This document shows positions 55,017-62,204 of a DNA stretch of 62,204 nt, in pieces. The position numbers and the translations under genes are program-made. How positions within the stretch are numbered: position 1 is the stretch's first letter; every line of letters starts with the position of its first letter. The stretch comes from Candidatus Cloacimonadota bacterium (GTDB taxonomy: Bacteria; Cloacimonadota; Cloacimonadia; Cloacimonadales; TCS61). The stretch covers positions 1-62,204 of the forward strand of contig JAIPGO010000011.1 in the NCBI GenBank assembly GCA_021736135.1. The letters are read 5' to 3'. Under the pieces are notes generated by a model that saw only the letters and a program-made list of their open reading frames with translations, searched no databases and had not been told where the DNA came from.

Positions 55017-56248
55017 GAGGGATCATCCAATATTCCCATAAAGAGAATGGTTCCATTGCGGTCATCCCTTATGATATATAAAAATGATCGATCAAGTATA
55101 AATTCATAACCCTCAGAGATACTTTCCGTCATAAATATATAAGAGACTGCTGCCGCAGTTGTACCGTTCTCATTTACTGTGATATTGGCAACCTGCGCGA
55201 CCTTTGAAATCCAGGGGTGGTGAGGTTCAGCCACCATTCCGGAGAAATCAGCACTGGTGGAAAATGCTTTCGTCATTCCCAATGCCCCAAAGTATTTATT
55301 ATAATCCGCAGAAAAACTGATCTCAAAAGACGGCATGGCAAATAAGCTGCCTTTCTGTTGTTCTAGTGGTATGGCTGCAAATCCGGCGAATAAATTATTG
55401 AATTCCGTGACATCCATATCCATTATAAATTCGTCAATATCAGCAGCAGCAAATACATACATCGCCATATTTCCATTCCCATAAGGCAGCCTGGCAGCCC
55501 TGAAATCTTTCTCATCACGGAAAGTGAAGTCATGCCCGGAAGAGCACATAAAGGGAACTGTGACATACTCATTCTGATCTGTTTTAAAGGGTTTTTCAGA
55601 TGTAGATTCAGGGTCAAAAGGAACGCTCCAGTCTGCATAAAAGTATTGGGCATTGATAAGCACCATTACATCGTCATCTGATAAAGACCTGAGTAATAAA
55701 GGTATCCTGCCTTCAGTTTTCTCATTTACCCAGTTATTTATCCCTGCAATAGTCTCATCATTAAACGGTTGATCCTGAAATATTTCTGCAAAAAAGTACT
55801 CTTCATTTGTGGCAATGTAGTTTTCCAGCATGGGGTAACCGTCCACTATCCAGATAGAATTTGCCAGACCAAGCTCAACCTGCGTATCAACATCAACAAG
55901 GCTTCTGATAAAATGCTGATTCATCACATTAAGCTTTTCCAGTGTAAAATCCTGGTAATGAAGCACATCCTGCATCTCGGTTAATGTGCTGCCCCTGGCT
56001 CCGTTTAAGCACATTGACAAGGCAATTGATAATGATAAGGGAGAATAAAAGATGTTCTGGCTATCAGCAGAGATCAATTGCTTAAGCATATCAGCAGCAA
56101 AGTGAGTATTTGCCTTGATCAGATCATAATCAATACGGCTGGCATGCCAATCGGCATCAGAATAGTTATCAGAATCTTTATTAGTTGCATTTGAACAATT
56201 TAAAAGTAGAAAAAGCATAAGGGCAATCAGTGTAATTGAAAATTTCAT
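55010..56248 (-). CDS. Lipoprotein serpin 1
   Basis: A 412-residue serine-protease inhibitor homologue with a lipoprotein signal (lipobox LNC near residue 18). Serpin marks are SPLSLSIALSMCLNGARGST, LANSIWI, WVNEKTEGRIP, LINAQYFYADWSVPFDP and the C-terminal FLYIIRDDRNGTILFMGIL signature. The reactive-loop hinge reads NENGTTAAAVSY, so Glu and one small residue of the inhibitory consensus are replaced, and inhibition may be weaker or altered. It is a tandem paralog of the next gene. The stop codon lies within a family B hairpin element. AAGGAT precedes the ATG. Confidence 0.92.
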   Translation of the reverse strand: MKFSITLIALMLFLLLNCSNATNKDSDNYSDADWHASRIDYDLIKANTHFAADMLKQLISADSQNIFYSPLSLSIALSMCLNGARGSTLTEMQDVLHYQDFTLEKLNVMNQHFIRSLVDVDTQVELGLANSIWIVDGYPMLENYIATNEEYFFAEIFQDQPFNDETIAGINNWVNEKTEGRIPLLLRSLSDDDVMVLINAQYFYADWSVPFDPESTSEKPFKTDQNEYVTVPFMCSSGHDFTFRDEKDFRAARLPYGNGNMAMYVFAAADIDEFIMDMDVTEFNNLFAGFAAIPLEQQKGSLFAMPSFEISFSADYNKYFGALGMTKAFSTSADFSGMVAEPHHPWISKVAQVANITVNENGTTAAAVSYIFMTESISEGYEFILDRSFLYIIRDDRNGTILFMGILDDPSM

Positions 56249-56266
56249 CGTATCCTTCTCATCTCT

Positions 56267-57493
56267 CTACATAGATGGATCATTCATAATTCCCGTAAAG
56301 AGCAGTGTTCCATTGCGATCATCCCGGATTATATAGAGGAATGGTTTATTAACCACGAAAGGATGAACGCCGTTTGCCATACTAACGATTGTGGCAGCAG
56401 CAGCCTCTGTTCCTGCTTCATCCACGCTGATGCAGGCATCCTGCTTCACGTAAGAAATCCAGAGAGTCTGGTTTGTAATCCTGGAAAAATCAGCCAACTC
56501 TGAGAAAGCATCGTGCATACCCAGACCTATCAGGTAATCGTTACAGGTCACGCTATATTCAATATCAAATAATGGCAGACAAAAATCCGTACCTTCCTGA
56601 AACTCCACAGGAATAAGTTCATAACCATCGAACCAGTTGCTGAATTCCTCAATATCAATACTTTGCAGAAGCTTCGTGATGGAGTGATCCTCTTCCGGGA
56701 GAAACACATACATTGCCAGGTCACCATCCCCGTAAGGTAATCTCACTGCCGCGAAAGTCTCTTCCCAGCGATAGGTGAAATCCAGACCGGAACTGCTCAT
56801 ATAGAGAGCTTCCACCTCTTCCCCATTATCCAGAAAGAACGTCATCTGCACGGTATCTTCCGGATCGAACCGGAAAGTCCAGTTGGCATTAAAATATAGT
56901 GCATTGATCAGATACATAACTTCCCAAGGATCTATCTCCTGCAGTACATTCGTTATCAAGCCGTTCGTATTATCGCTTACCCATTGATTAACTGCCAGAA
57001 GGGTCTGATTATTAAAAGGTTGCTCAGGAAATATCTCTGCCAGGAAGTTTTCTACGTTTACATCAATAAATTGCTGCTGAACCGGAAATCCTGCTTTTAT
57101 CCAGATGGAATTAGCCAGTCCCAGATCAACAGCCGGATCAACCTCCAGCAGACTGCTGATAAGATGATAACATTGTTCATTAAGTTCCTCAATGCTGAAA
57201 GTGTCATAATGCAGCACTTCCTGCATCTGAGTTAAAGTGTTTCCAGAAGCACCGTTCATGGTCATGGAAAGTGCCAGTGAAAGTGATAGTGGTGAAATAA
57301 AGATGTTTTCCTCTCCGGAATTGACCAGAGCCTGCATAATGTCCAAAGCAAAAGCCGAATTAGCAGTAACAACATCGTCTCTCACCAGACTGGCATGATA
57401 GTCAGCATCTTCATTTACAGCCGGAGTACTGGTCTTTTCCGAACAATTTGTGAGCAACAGTAACAAGGCAAACAACAGCATCATATATCTCAT
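56267..57493 (-). CDS. Lipoprotein serpin 2
   Basis: A 408-residue serpin with a lipoprotein signal (lipobox TNC near residue 17). It shows SPLSLSLALSMTMNGASGNT, LANSIWIKAGFP, WVSDNTNGLI, LINALYFNANWTFRFDP and FLYIIRDDRNGTLLFTGIM. The reactive-loop hinge DEAGTEAAAAT fits the inhibitory consensus well, so a trapping inhibitor is likely. About half identical to serpin 1 and 18 bp upstream of it. Envelope-anchored serpins may protect the cell from proteases in its surroundings or from its own secreted proteases (inference). AGGGGG precedes the start. Confidence 0.93.
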   Translation of the reverse strand: MRYMMLLFALLLLLTNCSEKTSTPAVNEDADYHASLVRDDVVTANSAFALDIMQALVNSGEENIFISPLSLSLALSMTMNGASGNTLTQMQEVLHYDTFSIEELNEQCYHLISSLLEVDPAVDLGLANSIWIKAGFPVQQQFIDVNVENFLAEIFPEQPFNNQTLLAVNQWVSDNTNGLITNVLQEIDPWEVMYLINALYFNANWTFRFDPEDTVQMTFFLDNGEEVEALYMSSSGLDFTYRWEETFAAVRLPYGDGDLAMYVFLPEEDHSITKLLQSIDIEEFSNWFDGYELIPVEFQEGTDFCLPLFDIEYSVTCNDYLIGLGMHDAFSELADFSRITNQTLWISYVKQDACISVDEAGTEAAAATIVSMANGVHPFVVNKPFLYIIRDDRNGTLLFTGIMNDPSM

Positions 57494-57942
57494 AAGAGCC
57501 CCCTTTGATTATATAAATTAATCTCTGCAAATAGCCTGATGACACAAATATATTTTTTATTTTTGTTGTCAAATGTTATTAGTGAATCGAGATCCGAAAC
57601 CCGAGACTCGAAATCCGAGACTCGGAACTAGGGAGCGATGGAGCGACTGAAAGACGGAACGACGGAGCGACTGATTGATAAACCAACTAAAAGTCATGTC
57701 AAGTTGAGTACTCGAAATTCATGATTCGTGATCCGTGATTCGGTTTTTTTTACCTTTTACTTTTACATTTACTTTGTAATAGAAAATCAATATTCGTCTT
57801 ATGGAATTCAATTTCCCATTTTCCCAGTTTCGCAATTTCTCCCCTTCACCCTTTCTCCTTTTCACCTTTTCGTTCCCTCGTTTTCACCGTTCACTGTTCA
57901 CTATTCACTGTTCACGCCTGAACGCAGTGAAGGAATTCTCCT
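57494..57942. repeat. Spacer of degenerate tandem words
   Basis: At 57587-57630 GAGATCCGAAACCCGAGACTC-type words, at 57712-57742 ATTCATGATTCGTGATCCGTG words, and at 57885-57917 TTCACTGTTCAC words. Frames through the stretch have no protein-like character. No gene seen. Confidence 0.5.
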
Positions 57943-58698
57943 TCATTCAATGATTACCACACTATCAATCAGGTTGTTCATATTGTCACTATTATATTTG
58001 AAATTTTCCAGATCAATAATCGTTTCACCAACACTTAAGGCAGTAAAATTAATGTACGCAAGGGCTCCTTCACCTGTAATGGGAATATAATTGGCATAAG
58101 CAATTATTACCACACCAGGTTCAGTCTCGTTTGCTATACAATTAACAGCAGTTATGGTATTATCCGAGGAAATACCATTATACTCCAGGTAATTAATATC
58201 ATAGCTTAAAGTGCACTGAAAGGCAATAAAATTACTGGATGATTCTATTAAAGTAGTACTGAGTGCAATATTAAAATCCGCTCCATTATTAACCGTGATG
58301 CTTTCCAGAGTAATTACAGGATTTGAAGAATCAACAACATTGATAACGACCACATCAGAAGCGGTAACACGAACATAACCATCATCAACAATGAAAGTAA
58401 CTGTTTCGGAACCGGTCCAGTCAGCTGGAGCGCTCATTTCCACCATTAATCCTGTAATAGTAATTACAATTATGGAATTACCGGTGACCGTAAGAGCGAG
58501 AGTATCATTATCTGCATCACTAATATAAGCAGAAAAGTCTTTGGTTAGCGTATTATTAGTTAAAAAACTGATATTTTCAGGTAATTCCATTGTTGGAACA
58601 TGGTTTTCGTCATTGGGATTATTCGAATCAGTTGGTTTCGAGCAGGCAGTAAATATTAGAATTACTCCCATAAATAGAATTACACTAACCTTTCTCAT
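57943..58698 (-). CDS. Cohesin-like lipoprotein
   Basis: A 251-residue lipoprotein (lipobox TAC near residue 19). An Ig/cadherin-like domain (about 30-130, with DADNDTLALTVTGN and the FIVDDGYVRVTASDVV strand pair) is followed by a cohesin-type domain (about 135-251): FNIALSTTLIESSSNFIAFQ, LSYDINYLEYNGI, and EPGVVIIAYANYIPITGEGALAYINF, the typical cohesin spacing. Cohesins bind dockerins on other surface proteins; no dockerin was recognised in the window. The ATG is preceded by AAGGAG. Confidence 0.78.
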   Translation of the reverse strand: MRKVSVILFMGVILIFTACSKPTDSNNPNDENHVPTMELPENISFLTNNTLTKDFSAYISDADNDTLALTVTGNSIIVITITGLMVEMSAPADWTGSETVTFIVDDGYVRVTASDVVVINVVDSSNPVITLESITVNNGADFNIALSTTLIESSSNFIAFQCTLSYDINYLEYNGISSDNTITAVNCIANETEPGVVIIAYANYIPITGEGALAYINFTALSVGETIIDLENFKYNSDNMNNLIDSVVIIE

Positions 58699-58943
58699 AA
58701 AATTCTCCTTCTTCTCATATACACTTATTTCTCTTCATCTGAATTTCATTTTATTAATAATTCACAAAATTATTCTGTCAACATGTTATTTTGACCACGC
58801 ATCTCAAAGATAAGCCACCTTGCGAATGGTCTTCAGACCTTCGCAATGATGGCGACCGCTACCTGCTATTTTTTAACCGGGATAATGATCAGTTAACCAT
58901 TGCGGAGGTACGAGACCATCCGCAAGGTTTTAGTTGGGTTTGA
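58699..58943. repeat. Spacer with TTGCG palindromes, family D
   Basis: TTGCGAA-T-GGTCT-TC-AGACC-TTCGCAA (58820-58846) and AACC-A-TTGCGGA ... TCCGCAA-G-GTT (about 58895-58929). The second lies just past the amylase stop. Similar stems occur at 38844-38907. No gene. Confidence 0.5.
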
Positions 58944-60263
58944 TTAATAATCTTTATTCAAAATAAGGTAATCCCAGGGCGGCAAAGTAAGCTGCGTCTC
59001 ACCTTCCAGGTCATAGATATCATGAGTCATGTATTCTGTATAAGTTCCTTTTATATCTGGCATATTAAAGCTCTGAGTTTCGGAAGAAAGATTGATCACA
59101 AAGAGTATTTCCTTATCTGCCAGCTTTCGGATTATGGAATATACCTGTAATGGTCTGGAATTAGCAACTTTACTGACATTACCGCCATAGATTCCGTTAA
59201 AAAGTACCGGATTATTCTTCTTCAGCCGGTTCAGATTCGTATATAATTCCGTCATTTCCGTATCACGCCACACGATCTCATCTTTATCAAAGAACGCCAG
59301 TTGCCGTGGATTCATGGCTTCCTGTCCGCTATAGATAAGCGGCATACCCGGCAAAGCATAAGTGAGCACGGTAAAAGCTTTATAAGATTCCGGGAAATTT
59401 GCCATCATTGAACCTGACCAGGAGTTCTCATCATGATTGGAGAGAAAGAGCATGCGGTAATCTTCCTTTTTATAACGTTGCTGCTCCTGCATACGGTAAG
59501 CATCCAGATCAATAATTTTCTTATAACCTTTGCTGATATCTTTAATCAGTCCGAACCCGCTCCAGGCGTAAGTCATGTCAAAAGCCTGATGATAAGCAGG
59601 ATTTTCACATTCTGCCAGCATAAATACGGGTTTAATGGACTCTATCTCATTTCGGGCATCAATCCAGAAATCAAGGGGCACCATTTCCGCCACATCACAG
59701 CGGAAACCATCTATATCATATTCCTCAACCCAGTATTTCATCGCCTTCGTCATTTCCTGGCGTAGACCGGCATTACTGTAATCAAGCTGGATCACATCCG
59801 CCCAGTCCTTTACGGGAGGACGGAAATTACCTTTAGCATCTTTTTTATAAAACTCCGGATGAGATTTCGTCCACACATGATCCCAGGCAGTATGATTAGC
59901 CACCCAGTCGATGATCACATACATCCCGCGAGCATGAACATCCGTGATCAGATCATGCAGATCAGCAGCATCCCCGAATTCAGGATTAATTTTCAGATAA
60001 TCTTCAGCAGCATAATAACTACCCAGAGTACCTTTACGGTTAAGTTCGCCTATGGGATTTATGGGCATCAGCCATAAAATCCCCACCCCCATTTCCTGCA
60101 ATCGCGGCAGATGCTCCTGAAAAGCGGAAAAAGTACCTTCCTCAGTATATTGCCTGACGTTCACCTCATAAATAGAAAGCTCCCGTGACCACTCCGGCGG
60201 AGTGAAAGCAAAAGCGGAAAACACGAAGCATAAAATCAATATGATAAAATATTTCTTTTTCAT
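58944..60263 (-). CDS. Secreted GH13 alpha-amylase family enzyme
   Basis: A 439-residue exported glycoside hydrolase. Signal peptide (1-20, ending FAFT) and a (beta/alpha)8 barrel with the GH13 regions: VIIDWVANHT (region I), GFRCDVAEM with nucleophile Asp190 (II), FMLAECEN with acid/base Glu218 (III) and LSNHDEN with Asp278 (IV). Loop LMPINPIGELNRKGTLGSYYA is typical. A short beta C-domain ends the protein. Cleaves alpha-1,4-glucans; exact specificity not clear. The ATG seven bases after AGGAT is chosen over a GTG two codons before. Confidence 0.93.
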   Translation of the reverse strand: MKKKYFIILILCFVFSAFAFTPPEWSRELSIYEVNVRQYTEEGTFSAFQEHLPRLQEMGVGILWLMPINPIGELNRKGTLGSYYAAEDYLKINPEFGDAADLHDLITDVHARGMYVIIDWVANHTAWDHVWTKSHPEFYKKDAKGNFRPPVKDWADVIQLDYSNAGLRQEMTKAMKYWVEEYDIDGFRCDVAEMVPLDFWIDARNEIESIKPVFMLAECENPAYHQAFDMTYAWSGFGLIKDISKGYKKIIDLDAYRMQEQQRYKKEDYRMLFLSNHDENSWSGSMMANFPESYKAFTVLTYALPGMPLIYSGQEAMNPRQLAFFDKDEIVWRDTEMTELYTNLNRLKKNNPVLFNGIYGGNVSKVANSRPLQVYSIIRKLADKEILFVINLSSETQSFNMPDIKGTYTEYMTHDIYDLEGETQLTLPPWDYLILNKDY

Positions 60264-61012
60264 AATCACATCCTGAAAGATATTTTCGGTTTAAGATTAG
60301 TAATCAGAGTGATAATTGTCAAATGATATTGAAAATAGTGATCGGTGATCGGTAATCGGTGACGGGGAAAACAAGATTTAGTTTTCAAATTAATCGTGAA
60401 TGTTCAGCGTGATTCGTGATTCGTGATTCGAGAATATAAATACGAAATCCGAGACACGAGATCCGAAATCCGAAATCAGGGCAGGGATGCCCTGTGTACG
60501 TATACAGGGCATCCCTGCCCTGATTTCTATCTTTGCGGAGCTCTGCTCGCAATGTGTATTTTTAGTCAGTTCTGCTGACAGTTAATATGTTGGAACTGCG
60601 TTCCAATGCATTACCAGAGCTAATGCACTCCATATAAAACCGCTCTTCTGTACGTTTTGTTCGTTTTATCTTGATGAGCCGGAAGCTAGCGAAGGCTATT
60701 CATTGCTAAAAACCTCTTCTTTCTGGGTTAAAAAATATGTTGGAACTGCGTTCCAATGCATTACCAGAGCTAATGAACTCCATATAAAACCTAATAAAAA
60801 ATAGTCTTTTCTTCTTTCGTGGCTTTCGCGCCTTCTTGATGAGCCGGAAGCTAGCGAAGGCTATTCGCGGTTAAAATTCTTAAAACAAATACTACCACTA
60901 ATCTCACGAATCGACACTAATAATATAATTCAATAAATCAAATACTCATTACTGGTTACTTTCTTCCAGTATAAATCAACTCTTTCTCTTCTCTTATTCG
61001 TGAAGATTCGTG
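60264..61012. repeat. Repeat-rich spacer between the amylase gene and the last gene
   Basis: About 750 bp without a gene. It carries degenerate CGTGATTCGTGATTCG-type words (60335-60475), the 24-bp hairpin listed separately, and a duplicated composite. TTGGAACTGCGTTCCAA + TGCATTA(C)..(G)CTAATG occurs at 60587-60640 and 60737-60790, and CTTGATGAGCCGGAAGCTAG at 60670-60701 and 60835-60866. Confidence 0.65.
60472..60527. repeat. Perfect 24-bp inverted repeat
   Basis: Arms 60472-60495 and 60504-60527 are exact reverse complements (core CAGGGCAGGGATGCCCTG), loop GTACGTAT. It is the longest perfect palindrome in the window. No T-run follows on either strand, so a standard terminator is unlikely. 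Confidence 0.9.
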
Positions 61013-62053
61013 TTATTCGTGGTAGTAAATTCTTGTATTGAGTTCCTCTTGATTTAATCCATAGCACCTCATATTCGCAGTCAAGATCAGGTCGCCTAAA
61101 GTCTCCACCCCCGGGAGCCAGTTCTCTGGTGACAGTTCCTCCGGATCAAAGCACATATCGGCGCACGCTCGAAACACCAGCTTACTCCAGAAATTATGCT
61201 GCCGCACGATCTTCCAGTTTTTACGGTAATTAGCATCAAACCAGCGCGTATGATAATTCTCCCAGACGGTTTTAAAATCATCCGATGCCGCATTCCAGCA
61301 ATCAGTTATATTCCTCTGCGAAATATAAAAATGATCACCACCCGCAGTATGATGATGCTCATAGGCAGACCGCACATACATAAACCGCTTCCAGTAGCTG
61401 CTGCGATAAAGTACCCCCTGCTCCGTCTTACCTGCCAGATATTGATACAATAAATTAGGCACAACTCCTCTGCGGTAAATTCTTAAGGAACTAAAGCGTG
61501 GATCCGGTGCCGTCAAAACTTCTTCCAGATGTTCCGCGAACCAGGCCTCATAAGCATCATCAATCTCCTCTTCAGCAGCTATCACCATAACCTCGCGTTC
61601 GCAGTAAAGATAATTATTGCGATAAAGTTTTACCAGATATTCAGTTCCCTCACTAAAGCATAAACAGACTTTACTGCGCGGAGCAAGGTTCATTTCCAGC
61701 CTGACGCCATTTATATCCAGCTTATAATCACCCTTCTGCCGCAGCTTAAAAAACGTGTTGCAGCTAAAATCATAGCTCCCGGCATGCACGAAATAAGGAG
61801 TATAATAAAAAAGCTTGTTAATAATACTTTGAAAGCCGTCATAGCGCGGATTAGTGAAAGTGTAAGCCGTCCGCATTATGCAGTCGGTACGCTTACTAAG
61901 GTCAGTAGCCGCATATTTTGGCTTGAACTCATAATCATAAACACGCGTCTCGCCATTACGTTTTTTCTGATAAACCTTATCCCCAAAACGCCCATGGATA
62001 ATACATTCCGCCTGAATAAATTCCGCATTACTCATTTCTCTCTGATGAGGCAT
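61013..62053 (-). CDS. Protein of unknown function
   Basis: A 346-residue soluble protein; no signal peptide, no membrane helix. The N-terminus (IIHGRFGDKVYQKKRNGETRVYDYEFKPKYAATD) recalls short beta-hairpin 'GKxGDxVYxxxNGK' starts of some phage-derived or surface structural proteins, but I cannot name a family. The rest is rich in Tyr, Trp and Phe (YWKRFMYVRSAYEHHHTAGG, NYHTRWFDANYRKNW). AAGGAG precedes the ATG. Its last codons (HE-stop) fall in an ATTCGTGTTATTCGTGG repeat, so the original C-terminus may have been altered. Confidence 0.6.
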   Translation of the reverse strand: MPHQREMSNAEFIQAECIIHGRFGDKVYQKKRNGETRVYDYEFKPKYAATDLSKRTDCIMRTAYTFTNPRYDGFQSIINKLFYYTPYFVHAGSYDFSCNTFFKLRQKGDYKLDINGVRLEMNLAPRSKVCLCFSEGTEYLVKLYRNNYLYCEREVMVIAAEEEIDDAYEAWFAEHLEEVLTAPDPRFSSLRIYRRGVVPNLLYQYLAGKTEQGVLYRSSYWKRFMYVRSAYEHHHTAGGDHFYISQRNITDCWNAASDDFKTVWENYHTRWFDANYRKNWKIVRQHNFWSKLVFRACADMCFDPEELSPENWLPGVETLGDLILTANMRCYGLNQEELNTRIYYHE

Positions 62054-62204
62054 AAGAACTCCTTCTATTTCTTAATGTGAACAGTGAACGGTGAACAGTG
62101 AACAGATAATTCAAAATCCAACATTCATCACGTGTCTCGAGTCACGAGTCACGCTGAACGAAGTGAAGTCTCATTTTCGCATCTTCTCATTTTCACAACT
62201 TCGC
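62054..62204. repeat. Degenerate tandem words at the window end
   Basis: GTGAACAGTGAACGGTGAAC-type 7-mers (62078-62106) and CGTGTCTCGAGTCACGAGTCACG (about 62131-62153) upstream of the unknown gene. Same style as the words at 57712 and 57885. Confidence 0.5.

Noticed and set aside
57728-58090. 120-codon frame on the plus strand before the cohesin-like gene
   Set aside because: Runs through TTCACTGTTCAC repeat words and the antisense of a clear lipoprotein; no family.

Overview
The window looks like the chromosome of an uncultured Gram-negative (diderm) bacterium of the wider FCB group, possibly Cloacimonadota-like. This is an inference. It rests on two large secreted proteases that end in an 'NPFNP' FlgD-like sorting/Ig domain, several lipoproteins with Cys-type signal peptides, a type VI secretion system (T6SS), and long intergenic stretches packed with short palindromes. 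No rRNA, tRNA, CRISPR array, transposase or integrase was seen.

Positions 157-27139 are one minus-strand T6SS locus, transcribed from right to left. The order is tssK-tssL-tssM-tssA-tssB-tssC-hcp-tssE-tssF-tssG-tssH(clpV)-vgrG, then a DUF6484 protein, a DUF2169 protein, a thiolase-like protein and a DUF4150/PAAR-like protein with a long C-terminal extension. Five tail genes follow: two unknowns, a DUF3592 membrane protein, a large single-pass envelope protein and a beta-propeller lipoprotein. Sheath, tube, baseplate, spike and ClpV are all present. TssM is only about half its usual length and no TssJ lipoprotein is recognisable, so the membrane complex is non-canonical. A hairpin lies between hcp and tssE.

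Positions 27669-41866 are housekeeping and accessory genes of visibly higher GC: an MFS transporter and a compact Rho on the minus strand; a terminator-bearing leader with a 45-residue basic protein; rsgA and an Eis-like acetyltransferase; a TPR histidine kinase; DUF554; yceH; a PAS-only protein; and a double-domain HExxH protease.

Positions 41914-47320 form an AT-rich island. It holds the truncated C-terminus of a histidine kinase, a frameshifted scrap of the 83-residue gene that lies intact at 47321, and a 1372-residue single-gene protein. That protein has an N-terminal SIR2 domain, a central STAND-type P-loop NTPase and thirteen uninterrupted 34-residue repeats. I read it as an Avs-like anti-phage sensor/effector, and it is the best candidate here for an undescribed system.

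Positions 47321-62204 carry a ChaN-like protein, an M23 endopeptidase lipoprotein, a papain-like protease with sorting domain, a small operon (GNAT, DUF3795, nucleotidyltransferase), two tandem lipoprotein serpins, a cohesin-like lipoprotein, a secreted GH13 amylase and an unknown protein. The spacers hold at least four palindrome families whose stems vary with compensating changes, plus degenerate 7-8 bp tandem words.
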